From contig NZ_AJKI01000035.1 of assembly GCF_000259075.1 (NCBI RefSeq), positions 1 through 46,986 of the forward strand: 46,986 bases of DNA, in the 5' to 3' direction. How positions within the stretch are numbered: position 1 is the stretch's first letter; every line of letters starts with the position of its first letter. Under the pieces are notes generated by a model. It ran no database searches. It was not told the origin of the DNA and saw nothing but the letters and a program-made list of their open reading frames with translations. This document shows positions 6,747 to 15,559 of this stretch, one piece after another. The position numbers and the translations under genes are program-made. The DNA is from Marinilabilia salmonicolor JCM 21150. GTDB lineage: Bacteria; Bacteroidota; Bacteroidia; Bacteroidales; Marinilabiliaceae.

Positions 6747-9143
6747 TCATAACAGACTGTTTTGTGTAACCCAGTAATAACTTTGCCCCAAAGAGTTAAA
6801 ACCCTCAAAATCAGCGGATTCATATTTGTCTTTTTGATCTTCGAAGTAGCCGATTATTTCTTCCAGAGTTTTATCTGAAAGGGTATTTTTATCCATCAAA
6901 TCCCGAATCCTAAATTGATTCAAAAACTTCCAGTTAACAGGCATTCCCGTACTCATCTCCAATGCATAACCAATGCTTAGATTCTGAACAACAGGCGCAA
7001 GCGAGGATTTTATTTTTCCATGCAACAACCTTCGTGTAAGCAGTTCTTTCAGATGGCCCCGTACTTTTACATTGGAATGGTAAACAGGAGATGGAGTGGT
7101 CACATTAGTCCCAACCCCCTGATCTGCCGGGAGAGAAAACATCTCTGCCCCGGAGACCCGGTGGGCCGATGAATTAGAAGTCACCGTGAAACGGGTTAAC
7201 TCATCATAAAAATTCTGTAAGTCATCAAATTCCTGCTGATTCAGCAAAAGAGAGAAATCAATTTCCTTTTTAAAAAACGATTTTTCCTGAGGATATACCC
7301 AGAACGGGGTAACCTGTTTAAAGTTCTGTGACAACTCCTCTTTAAACAGATCGGGCGAAGTCAATTCAAAACTTCTGAGAAAATCTTCATCACAACGATT
7401 CTTGCTGTTTCCCAAATCGCGAAAAGCATTTTGATAACTATCAATAAGAAGCTGATTGTCCGCTTTCACTTCAGTGATAAAAGAATCCAGCGAAGAAGAA
7501 AACATTTCAAGAGATAACATCTTTTCTTTCTCCGGAAAAACAATTGCACCCTGAGTCATACTTCGCTCAGGATAATCCAGCCTGAAATAATTCTTCTGAC
7601 TTTCGGTAAAAACATTTTCAGAACAAAACTGGCTGGCATCCACAATTAGGTCTTTCTTTTTGTCCGACACTAAATGAGCATACTTTTCAATTATTTCAGT
7701 CAATTGCAGGGAAAAGTTATTATACCTGTTTGCACCGCCACTATATACCTGATTACAAAATAAGCGGCAGTTATTATTTCCCAATTGAAAAATCAATGAT
7801 GAATACGATTGATTATAGTATTGTCCGTTTTCTCCGATAAGCACAATGACATTGGTAGCATCAGGATCCTGACCAGCCATTTTCACAGCTTTCCTCAAAC
7901 CACTCCAGGCATTTGTACTATTAATAGGTTTGTAGTGGCTCAACTGTAACAATCTGCCAGACACAAAATTGAATATCCCCGCATAATCATCAACAAGACC
8001 ATAACTATCAACCATCAAATCATTTCCCATTTTCATTGCCATAACTGCTCCAAACCGGTAATTAAATTCAGTGGTATCGTTGGCAAAAAGCATCTGAAGA
8101 TTTTGTACACTATTCACGAGAGAAGGAAACTGCTCCATCGTATTTTGGGCCGCCTCAAAAACAAAAATCACATTGATGTCATGCAATTTTCGCTCGAGTT
8201 CTTTATATTCCGGATAATAAACAGGATTACCATTCACATTAAGAATAAAGTTCTCAGACCGGTCAATCACAGGATGAAAATCACCGGTTTTAATTCTGAC
8301 ACTGTCTTCGAGCCCTGATCTGGAATAAACCGGGCTGTATGTCGTTATACCGGAGTAATATTCAACCATTGAATTGGCTGAATCAGGTTTACTCCAACGG
8401 CAAAACAATCGTTCTCCCAAATTCTGAATAAGCGAAACACTGGTCCACCCGGCAGTTATCTGATCAATTTCCTCCACTGATATCTCCGGTTTATTTGTAA
8501 TAAAAACCTTCTTCCGGTCGACCGATTTTTGCATCACATATACAACCTCATGAAAACCGATCTTACCGACAGGCTTTTTAAGATTCTGATTTGCAAAAAG
8601 AAGCACAGAATCGTTTTGAATTAACCTGGAAGCATTTGAAAGAGAAAATGTATCGGTAATGGCAGTAATTGTTTTGTTTTTAAAGCCCGAATGAGGATTT
8701 GTAAAGGAAGATGATGAAAGAATCATTTTAGATTGATGAATCCATCCCATATACTCAGCCTTTTTCCGATCAGGTCTTCTACCTCTTACGATTTCAGGAT
8801 TATACTTTATCAATTTAAGAAAATCCCCTCTTTGCCTTATCACATAAAATGGTTCCAGTAAAGAAATATCTTCCTTCTTTTCCAGCTTCCGGGGCCGCGT
8901 CACAGTCTGATTGGACAGATTGGCAGAATAGACAATCCATGGGTCATTGTTTTTATCACTTTTAGACTCAACCTGATGGGAGCCGTAAAAATTGTGGGAA
9001 TACTCTCGGGGATAAGGATTAATCCGCGTGATTCTGTTCACCGGAGCGCAGGCTCCCATAATAATCAGGAAAGCAAACAGAGAAAAGCTATAACAAAAAG
9101 TTGAGCCTTTCGTGCTAGCGGCAGCTTTTAGGATCCGTTTCAT
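6747..9143 (-). CDS. tssR: TssR, T6SSiii lipoprotein of the trans-envelope complex
   Basis: TssR is one of the proteins specific to T6SSiii and belongs to the membrane complex that replaces TssJLM. From this start it has 798 residues, with a lipoprotein signal ending at Cys32 (LIIMGAC). The ORF is open back to 9284 (845 residues), but that start would put the signal peptide 47 residues inside, so I prefer 9143; the cost is a 151-base gap after tssP. An SH3-like N-terminal part is followed around residues 300-480 by a von Willebrand A-like segment (NVIFVFEAAQNTMEQF, later ATNVIVLIGENGQ). Its metal site looks degenerate, since the usual DxSxS is replaced by FEAAQNT. The C-terminal ~300 residues are helical and unassigned. 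Assignment rests on gene order, length and lipoprotein character. Confidence 0.82.
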   Translation of the reverse strand: MKRILKAAASTKGSTFCYSFSLFAFLIIMGACAPVNRITRINPYPREYSHNFYGSHQVESKSDKNNDPWIVYSANLSNQTVTRPRKLEKKEDISLLEPFYVIRQRGDFLKLIKYNPEIVRGRRPDRKKAEYMGWIHQSKMILSSSSFTNPHSGFKNKTITAITDTFSLSNASRLIQNDSVLLFANQNLKKPVGKIGFHEVVYVMQKSVDRKKVFITNKPEISVEEIDQITAGWTSVSLIQNLGERLFCRWSKPDSANSMVEYYSGITTYSPVYSRSGLEDSVRIKTGDFHPVIDRSENFILNVNGNPVYYPEYKELERKLHDINVIFVFEAAQNTMEQFPSLVNSVQNLQMLFANDTTEFNYRFGAVMAMKMGNDLMVDSYGLVDDYAGIFNFVSGRLLQLSHYKPINSTNAWSGLRKAVKMAGQDPDATNVIVLIGENGQYYNQSYSSLIFQLGNNNCRLFCNQVYSGGANRYNNFSLQLTEIIEKYAHLVSDKKKDLIVDASQFCSENVFTESQKNYFRLDYPERSMTQGAIVFPEKEKMLSLEMFSSSLDSFITEVKADNQLLIDSYQNAFRDLGNSKNRCDEDFLRSFELTSPDLFKEELSQNFKQVTPFWVYPQEKSFFKKEIDFSLLLNQQEFDDLQNFYDELTRFTVTSNSSAHRVSGAEMFSLPADQGVGTNVTTPSPVYHSNVKVRGHLKELLTRRLLHGKIKSSLAPVVQNLSIGYALEMSTGMPVNWKFLNQFRIRDLMDKNTLSDKTLEEIIGYFEDQKDKYESADFEGFNSLGQSYYWVTQNSLL

Positions 9144-9294
9144 TCCGGGATGATTGATCCCCTGAAAGAAACATTTGATTTTACCTTTAAAAGCACCACT
9201 GATTCCCGGGGAAACAATAGAAAATCCGCCTTCAGGATAAATATGAAAGTCTTTGGGTCGGGTCATAATATCATGATTTAACAAGCATTACCTG

Positions 9295-10182
9295 CTAACT
9301 ATCCAATTGAAATACAAAAATTTTACTGATTTTCTTCTCTTCTTTATCTGATAACTCCACAGAAACTTTTTCAATAATGGTATTGTTGTTTCGTCCAACA
9401 ATGCGCAATCCCTGGCAATAGGAATAAAAATCATTGTAACGCTCATTATTAACAATAACTATCTTATCCGGATTATTGTCCAGATATTCATGAAGAATAT
9501 AATTGTAGTTAATGTTAAAGGACTTGCCATCGACAATATTTTGAAGTTTCTCTTTGATTTCTCTACAAATTCCGGCCAATACATCGCTGGTGTCATCTTC
9601 GTGATATTTGGGCAGAATTTCTATCTGATGTCTGACCGGATATTTTGTTTTTTCGGTGTTAATCATCACCTCATAAATTCCAGGTTCTGAATACACATAA
9701 ACAGCACTCCTGGATCTGGCATCCACCATACCACTTTTGCCAAATTCCCAGCGCCATTGCTCTGCATCTCCAAACCCCTCAAACAAAATCAATTCTCCTT
9801 CAAAGGCAACATCAGGTGCATGAATTGAAATCATTTGATCCTTCATTTCCTGAAATCCGGAATTCACTGTAATAAAAAAATAACTTTCCATCTTTTTATT
9901 CACTGTCAGCCTCACCTTATATCTTCCGGGATTTTGAAACATATAACTCACCTGTTGCCTAGTGGAGGAATTCCCATCTCCAAACTCCCATAACCATTCC
10001 TGAGCATTATAGGTACTATCTGAAAACATAATCGTTTCCCCAGAATCCACAATTGTCTTTGACACCTCAGCATCAATAATATTCTGCGGAGCAAATGACC
10101 TGAGGATGAAGATAAATAGAACCATCGTCGCGATCACGCCGAAAACAATCCAAAACACGAACGTATTGTACTTATTTTTCAT
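9295..10182 (-). CDS. tssP: TssP, T6SSiii membrane protein with PKD domains
   Basis: A 295-residue inner-membrane protein with one transmembrane segment (residues ~8-28) and a periplasmic part. Two PKD-type beta domains are visible: residues ~38-108 (QEWLWEFGDGNSSTRQ, then GRYKVRLTV) and ~115-195 (EQWRWEFGKSG, then PGIYEVMINTE). A C-terminal domain of about 95 residues is unassigned. PKD domains with one anchor are typical of TssP, which joins the inner-membrane TssN/TssO base to the outer-membrane-side TssR. It lies between the TssO-like genes and tssR in one transcription unit. Confidence 0.85.
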   Translation of the reverse strand: MKNKYNTFVFWIVFGVIATMVLFIFILRSFAPQNIIDAEVSKTIVDSGETIMFSDSTYNAQEWLWEFGDGNSSTRQQVSYMFQNPGRYKVRLTVNKKMESYFFITVNSGFQEMKDQMISIHAPDVAFEGELILFEGFGDAEQWRWEFGKSGMVDARSRSAVYVYSEPGIYEVMINTEKTKYPVRHQIEILPKYHEDDTSDVLAGICREIKEKLQNIVDGKSFNINYNYILHEYLDNNPDKIVIVNNERYNDFYSYCQGLRIVGRNNNTIIEKVSVELSDKEEKKISKIFVFQLDS

Positions 10183-10210
10183 CTTTTGCTTTTAATACTA
10201 ATTCGTCTGA

Positions 10211-10714
10211 TTAATTTTTCTTCAGTTCCCGCACTCCCATTTCACAATCCTGCAAGTTGATGGTAAAATCTCTCAGGTTTTCTTTTTGACACCAAAGTTC
10301 TTTCCTGTCCGTCAACCACATATCGTACAGAGTAGAAATCTGCTCAAACATCTTATATCGCCGGTCCCAACTGTTTTTCAAATAGATACCCTTCAAATCG
10401 TTTAATTCATACCTGATGTCATTCTCCTCATAACTGGCATAAACATTCGGTTTAAATTTTTTGATACCGGCGTATAACGTATCACACTGCAGTGCGGCCA
10501 TCGTTTGCAATTCTTTAAATCTTTCAATATTCTCCATTCTTGAAACCAGCTTTTCTTTTCTTCCAAAAATCCTTGAACTACTATTGTTCTTCAGGAAGAA
10601 AAAACCAGTAATACTAAAAAGCACTATAAAACAAACTGAAACATAGACCATAGCTATACGCTTCTCTCGCTGATTTACATAGTGTTTAGAAACTACTCGC
10701 TCTTCTTTCTTCAT
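10211..10714 (-). CDS. TssO-like T6SSiii inner-membrane protein, second copy
   Basis: A 167-residue bitopic protein: a basic N-terminus (VNQREKR), one transmembrane helix (IAMVYVSVCFIVLFSITGFFFL), then a periplasmic coiled-coil-like helical region of ~120 residues. I start it at 10714, where AAAGGAAAGCA precedes ATG and the upstream stop is 20 bases away; the longer ORF to 10780 would overlap the previous gene by 47 bases. Size and topology match the T6SSiii component TssO, and the gene before it has the same layout, so this is a tandem pair. One of the two may hold the place of TssQ, but TssQ is normally a lipoprotein and no lipobox is present here. Confidence 0.7.
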   Translation of the reverse strand: MKKEERVVSKHYVNQREKRIAMVYVSVCFIVLFSITGFFFLKNNSSSRIFGRKEKLVSRMENIERFKELQTMAALQCDTLYAGIKKFKPNVYASYEENDIRYELNDLKGIYLKNSWDRRYKMFEQISTLYDMWLTDRKELWCQKENLRDFTINLQDCEMGVRELKKN

Positions 10715-10733
10715 TGCTTTCCTTTGTTTTGAA

Positions 10734-11222
10734 CTATTCAATCTCAGTATTATACACAGTGGCATTTTTATTGGACTCAATGCATCTGATTAAATCCTCT
10801 TTAACCATTCTAAGTTCTGTAGAAACACTACGAATAGAATCTTTAACTCTCAGAAAATCGGACAACTGCAAAACCATCATTAAATGCAATCTGATATTTT
10901 CATCTTCAGTATTTTCGAGAAACTTTTGAAGTGACAATTTTTTCCTGCTTACAACATCCAACAACAACCCCTCATTGAGATTCTTGTTGCTTCCCAGTAA
11001 AGAGAGCTGATCTATTAAAGAGTCAACCTTTGTAACCGCGTCCAACTGAACTGATCTAATGGCATCATACTCTCTGGTTTTTAATGCAATATTCATATAT
11101 TCTGCATCAGCAGTTCTGAAAAAAAAGAACATTGACAAAACAGTGATAAATACTGTCACAACTAAAAAAACTGCAAACTTCAGATAGGAATTAACAATCT
11201 CCTTGTGATTTTTTGCTCTCAT
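10734..11222 (-). CDS. tssO: TssO, T6SSiii inner-membrane protein
   Basis: A 162-residue single-pass protein: a short cytoplasmic start with RAKNHKEIVNSYLKF, a transmembrane helix at ~17-36 (AVFLVVTVFITVLSMFFFF), and a helical periplasmic domain of ~125 residues containing many charged heptad-like stretches. This layout is that of TssO, one of the T6SSiii-specific membrane-complex proteins. It lies 33 bases after tssG and 19 bases before a second protein of the same layout. Confidence 0.72.
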   Translation of the reverse strand: MRAKNHKEIVNSYLKFAVFLVVTVFITVLSMFFFFRTADAEYMNIALKTREYDAIRSVQLDAVTKVDSLIDQLSLLGSNKNLNEGLLLDVVSRKKLSLQKFLENTEDENIRLHLMMVLQLSDFLRVKDSIRSVSTELRMVKEDLIRCIESNKNATVYNTEIE

Positions 11223-11255
11223 TTGCTTAAAATATCATTTTGTATTTATCCAAAT

Positions 11256-12221
11256 CTAATTGATCATAGTCGTATTGATGCCCAGGAAATTATAGGACAC
11301 CCCTCCCTTCTGTCCTAAAATAAATCTGTTAGATTCAGTACTCATCTTGTATTTCACTTCAATATGTTTATTTGCTGAAAACAGATTGTCTGACAAACAG
11401 TTGACAATCTTACAATCAATACCTCCAGGTAAAAAATTTGGCATTCGATTAGCATCAACGGGGCCAATCATCACTTGGATGTCCTGAAGCCCTTCATCAC
11501 AAGCCCCCTTGAACACAAAATTTTGTCCAAGTTTTATTTCCCCTAGTCCCCCATTATCCAATTCTATCAATTGTCTGTACTGTTTCCGCACAATTCTGAT
11601 TTCAACATCAACCCCGGTAATTAAAGACATCACATCAGAAATTTTACCAAAGCTGTTTCGAATAGATGAAAAGAAAGGCACCATCCTGAGAAATAAGATT
11701 GCCTTGTGCAAAGGAATCTCACTCAAAACCGGCCAATAATCTGAAAAGATTTCAACAAAATTCCTCCTATGGTTTTTCTTATCATAAAACAATTCAAGTC
11801 GATGCGCCAATACCGAGGTTCGATCACATTCAACTTCAAACAAGCAAAAAAACCTTCGGGCAAAAAACTCCTCTTCACGGTGCTTGTTAAACTCATACAA
11901 GACCTGTTGCTTTGACTTCCCCTGATTGTGTTGAGTGGTCTTGTGAAAAATTCCTTCAGGTAACCCGTCGTAAATCCCCCTTCTGTTAACACCTATTTCA
12001 ACATACTTTTCATAAAATCCTTCACCAAGGTTTTTTAGTTTTACCATATTGATGTCTTTCGAGAAGCCTCGCTTTGCACCTCCTTTTCGCAGAAAAACAA
12101 ACTGGTCATAACCAAACCCCTGATCAACCAGTAAGGCGGCAACCACTTCCGGTTTAAAATCAGATCCGGAGCGGTTAATATTCTGTAGGAATCCTATTTT
12201 CTTCAGGTCAGGTTTCATCAA
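11256..12221 (-). CDS. tssG: TssG, T6SS baseplate wedge subunit
   Basis: A 321-residue protein. TssG works with TssF, TssE and TssK in the cytoplasmic baseplate. The C-terminal part has the TssG pattern LGQNFVFKGACDEG, then IQVMIGPVDANRMPNFLPGG, then a strand ending in YNFLGINT; the middle has YDGLPEGIFH and an Arg/Glu-rich helix (HREEEFFARRFF) typical of the T6SSiii form. The N-terminus (GYDQFVFLRKGG) fits the usual start of the family. Length matches T6SSiii TssG and is only about half that of TssF. It follows tssK after 206 structured bases. Start could be either of two adjacent Met codons. Confidence 0.78.
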   Translation of the reverse strand: MMKPDLKKIGFLQNINRSGSDFKPEVVAALLVDQGFGYDQFVFLRKGGAKRGFSKDINMVKLKNLGEGFYEKYVEIGVNRRGIYDGLPEGIFHKTTQHNQGKSKQQVLYEFNKHREEEFFARRFFCLFEVECDRTSVLAHRLELFYDKKNHRRNFVEIFSDYWPVLSEIPLHKAILFLRMVPFFSSIRNSFGKISDVMSLITGVDVEIRIVRKQYRQLIELDNGGLGEIKLGQNFVFKGACDEGLQDIQVMIGPVDANRMPNFLPGGIDCKIVNCLSDNLFSANKHIEVKYKMSTESNRFILGQKGGVSYNFLGINTTMIN

Positions 12222-12427
12222 TATAAATTCATCTAAGTTATTGATCTTATGGAACTCGCGAATATTTTACACATGGCTTTGTTTGGCTGGTTTCTTTGTA
12301 AACAAAGCAGCAAAGCCGATGGAGAAATCAAAGCTCCATGTTCGTATCATTCGTTTAAAATTTTATTTACGCATAAACTAATTATAAATCTAAAGACAAC
12401 TAGAGCCGCTTTGCTCTTGCATAATAT
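12222..12427 (-). other. Structured 206-base gap between tssK and tssG
   Basis: The only large gap inside the tssN-tssR run. It contains a nested inverted repeat at 12275-12317 (outer GGCTTTG/CAAAGCC, inner CTTTGT/ACAAAG), a 6-base repeat ATGGAG/CTCCAT at 12319-12339, and a small AGAGC/GCTCT pair at 12402-12417. Gene neighbours elsewhere in the unit are within about 35 bases, so this gap may have a regulatory use or be an insertion remnant. Confidence 0.5.
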
Positions 12428-13579
12428 TTAATCAAGGAAAGTATATCCGGTTTTGGACTCCTTTCCTGCCATTTGAATTCTTTCCGAAACAACGATATTC
12501 TCTTTATGCTTTCCAATAAATTCAAGCTGATTGAGCTTACCCCATAATTCGGTAAAAACCCTTAAAAATCCTTCCACCTGTAACATCACAGTTCTGAGAT
12601 TTTCGTGATCATACTTTAGATCAACCATATTCGTAAGAATCTCTTCAAAGGAACCCGGTGTAACATCACTCCACTCATAAAAATATTTCAATAACTCCTC
12701 TTTATCAGATTCTTTAAAAAAGCTAAGAGACACATAAATGGTATGTGCAAGAGATGAAAAATGAATAACCGTTTTAAGTGGAGATTCCTTTAGACCGTTG
12801 TTTCGAAAGTCAAAATAAATCCCTGAACAATAACGCAATATCTCTTTACAAACAAGATTTATATTATCGGCCAGAATCTGATCCCTGGGTGAATTTTGAA
12901 TTTTAGAGATAATAGCTTTGGAGCTTCGAATAAGACTCTGCAATAAATCACTAAACTGATGATAATAGCTATTCAATGCTTCATTTCCTGACATTGTAAT
13001 ACAGGCAGGTATATAATTATGATCTATTTCATAATGGTGAGAATTCTTCCTGATACGTCCAATTACAAGAGAATGCCCTTTTATTTCTATGGCAGATCCA
13101 TCAGTCGGAACAACGGTCAGCGAATAGGAGAAATCAGTATCCGGCTGACGAGGGGGAGTTTCCATGGGATCCAGTTGTCCTGATGGTGTGCGATTGAAAG
13201 GCTCTGATGTTAGAATAATATTCCAAAACTGCAGCTTTTTATGATAGTTGTTTTCTTTGGATGTATTATTTAAAACAGCATTCAATCTGTATCCGTCAGT
13301 TTTTGCATTAAAATCGAACAATATCCCTGAAGAGGTGATCGCCTGACAAAACAAAACTTCTATCACAACACTTTCATCAGCTTTTCCGGTAATCCTTATC
13401 ATTTCCTCCGCGACAAGGCCGGAAGATGGTAAAAAACCATATACTCCGGGCAGTAGATTCAGCTTGAAGGCATTGCTTATATAATCCAGAAAGAAATCTT
13501 CAGTCTGACGAAAATGCATAGAAGATACATTCATACAGTCCTGCCAGTTTACTAACTTTAAATTTTGGTGCTGTCCCAT
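12428..13579 (-). CDS. tssK: TssK, T6SS baseplate-membrane complex adaptor
   Basis: A 383-residue protein. TssK trimers connect the baseplate wedges to the membrane complex. The N-terminal signature NWQDCMNVSSMHFRQTEDFF matches the family pattern W-x-x-G/C-M ... HFxxxE. The body contains the shell-domain-like strands with VEIKGHSLVIGRIR-type residues, followed by helical middle and C-terminal domains (from about residue 220). It starts only 3 bases after the tssN stop, so the two are coupled. It is shorter than the roughly 440 residues of proteobacterial TssK, as expected for T6SSiii. Confidence 0.85.
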   Translation of the reverse strand: MGQHQNLKLVNWQDCMNVSSMHFRQTEDFFLDYISNAFKLNLLPGVYGFLPSSGLVAEEMIRITGKADESVVIEVLFCQAITSSGILFDFNAKTDGYRLNAVLNNTSKENNYHKKLQFWNIILTSEPFNRTPSGQLDPMETPPRQPDTDFSYSLTVVPTDGSAIEIKGHSLVIGRIRKNSHHYEIDHNYIPACITMSGNEALNSYYHQFSDLLQSLIRSSKAIISKIQNSPRDQILADNINLVCKEILRYCSGIYFDFRNNGLKESPLKTVIHFSSLAHTIYVSLSFFKESDKEELLKYFYEWSDVTPGSFEEILTNMVDLKYDHENLRTVMLQVEGFLRVFTELWGKLNQLEFIGKHKENIVVSERIQMAGKESKTGYTFLD

Positions 13580-13582
13580 AAT

Positions 13583-14437
13583 TTATTCCTCATCAATTTT
13601 ATACAATTCAACCCTCTTGGCGACAATTTTATATCGTTCTCCAATTTTATTCTCCTTGAAGGTCTTATCATAATCAATATAATTCCTTGATTTAAAAAAT
13701 GATTCTTTAATGTAAAATATCCATCCCTCTTCATCTCCCTGAGTTTGATAAACAATGGGTTCGGAAGGTGATTTCTTATTATAATCCATAAGTACCTGTT
13801 TAAACCACATTCCTAATGGAATATCTTCCGGGGCTTTTGCATTAATTGTAATGGGGCCGGAATCACTTTGCTTTTTAAAGAGTTCAAGCTGAATTACCTG
13901 TAGCTTATTGTAATCTATATAATCATACCCTTCAAACTTCTTACTTTTATTGTAATCCCAAACTTTATGTATCTCAGCAGGAATGTCGGTAAACGCCAGA
14001 AATGTCTTTCTAAAAAAGGAAGGAAGAATAAAGAGAATCAAAGAAGTTGAAGCCCAAAAACCATAATTCAACTCATTGAAAAGATTGAACAGAAAACCAT
14101 AAGCAATCATTGCAATTAACATAAGAAAACTAAGGAGTATTATCTCAAACAGAAATTCAGATTTGTTTTTTTTTACCCATTTCACTATAGGTAAAGCAAT
14201 TAAACCAAAAAATAAATAAATGAAAGCGGATAAAATATAGCCATAAGGCATAAAATTATAATCCAACAAGGCCAATAGTACCGGAACACAAAGAAGAATC
14301 ATAGACAACAGAATAAACAATATTAGTCTCTTGTTTTTTAAAAGTTTATTTTTCCTGGCAACGATGATACCAATCAAAATTAAAAGGATTCCCAGTATTG
14401 GATATAAGATATATTTAATTAACATAGTATTTAACAA
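13583..14437 (-). CDS. tssN: TssN, T6SSiii polytopic inner-membrane protein
   Basis: A 284-residue membrane protein with five predicted transmembrane segments (about 7-26, 37-57, 65-86, 96-120, 127-143) followed by a soluble domain of ~140 residues (GYDYIDYNKLQVIQLELF, then IPLGMWFKQVLMDYN). TssN is a T6SSiii-specific component thought to be the inner-membrane base that meets the baseplate adaptor TssK, which is the next gene. It is the first gene of the visible T6SS transcription unit; 1.1 kb without genes lies upstream. Confidence 0.85.
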   Translation of the reverse strand: MLNTMLIKYILYPILGILLILIGIIVARKNKLLKNKRLILFILLSMILLCVPVLLALLDYNFMPYGYILSAFIYLFFGLIALPIVKWVKKNKSEFLFEIILLSFLMLIAMIAYGFLFNLFNELNYGFWASTSLILFILPSFFRKTFLAFTDIPAEIHKVWDYNKSKKFEGYDYIDYNKLQVIQLELFKKQSDSGPITINAKAPEDIPLGMWFKQVLMDYNKKSPSEPIVYQTQGDEEGWIFYIKESFFKSRNYIDYDKTFKENKIGERYKIVAKRVELYKIDEE

Positions 14438-15559
14438 TTTTCTTTTCCGACAGTTGACTAGATATCAACAAAAAATACAGAAATATCCTGTCCCAAGGGG
14501 TACTTAAAACATGTCCTTAGAGCATTTAAAGCGAAAAACACAAGAAATAGACCTCTCTCCTACAATCACTTCAAACAATCAAAAAAATGAATTATTAGAT
14601 GTCTGGAATTTCTATAATTCCGGTACTCACAAATATTTATTTTATGCTAAACCTCTTTCATGAAAACCTGTCAGGCCCAAAAAACAGATTGAGAGAGTTT
14701 TTAATGAACAAAGCTTGTTCTATCCTGAATATCCACTACTGAATCAATCTGAAAAGCATTCGTAAAGTTACTTTCTGTGGATTAACACTCAAAAATAAGA
14801 CAGTATGCTATTTTTCAGAATGTAACAGAAGAAAGAATAATTACCTTTAAATTCAATGACACCAGTAACCAAGGAAAACATCACTACTTATTCTTTTCTG
14901 CAATAATTAAGAGGGAGTAAATTGTTTTGTACAATTCAGGTAATGAAAAAAAGATTGGATAAATCCGGAGAACAGCAGACGCTGATTTTGATTCCTTCTC
15001 ATTTGGGTTAGTTTTATTTAGGATTAGTAATTAAAATCTTGAGCAAAAATATTGCGGACTATTTTAAATGTCAAGGGTAATTAAAAAAAAACCAATAATC
15101 GATTTGCCAAAAGAATCCTTCACACGGCTATATTAAAGGGAAAGTCGGTTTGCAAAAAAATCTATCACCAAAAATATTTTTAACCTGGTCTATTAATAAG
15201 TTTTCGTTATGAGATGTTCAAATACCAATAAATACGGACAACCGCAAAGAAAATTAATGAAGGGAATAATAATTTATTTTTAAGTCATTTTTTTTGAGGG
15301 CGCCTGTATTCTGCCGGTAGTTGAACATTGTAATAGATAATCTATGAATAGTTGAGGTTAAGATTATCGGTGATCGGAGAAAATTATTTCTTAAATAAAA
15401 CCTGATCAGGGATTTTATCCATAACAAATTTATATCCCAAAGAAAAATCAAATAAATAATAGAAATAAAGCACTAACAGGTCAATTTTGGCCATAAAGCA
15501 TTAAAAAAGGGATTATTCCCAAATCGGAATAATCCCTTTCACAAATTCTTTATACTCCT
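14438..15559. other. 1.1-kb gene-poor region upstream of tssN
   Basis: AT-rich, with only short ORFs and no recognisable product. The T6SS promoter should lie near its left end; a near match to the -7 element (TATTTTTTG, minus strand, 14468-14476) has one base too many. At the right end is the terminator of the M3 peptidase gene. I found no tRNA or IS signature. Confidence 0.5.
15506..15539 (-). terminator. Intrinsic terminator of the M3 peptidase gene
   Basis: Perfect 14-base arms AAAGGGATTATTCC and GGAATAATCCCTTT with a 6-base loop (CAAATC), 20 bases after the peptidase stop, flanked by A/T runs. Confidence 0.85.

Noticed and set aside
15254-15451. 65-codon minus-strand ORF upstream of tssN region
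   Set aside because: No recognisable domain, AT-driven composition, no promoter or start signal.
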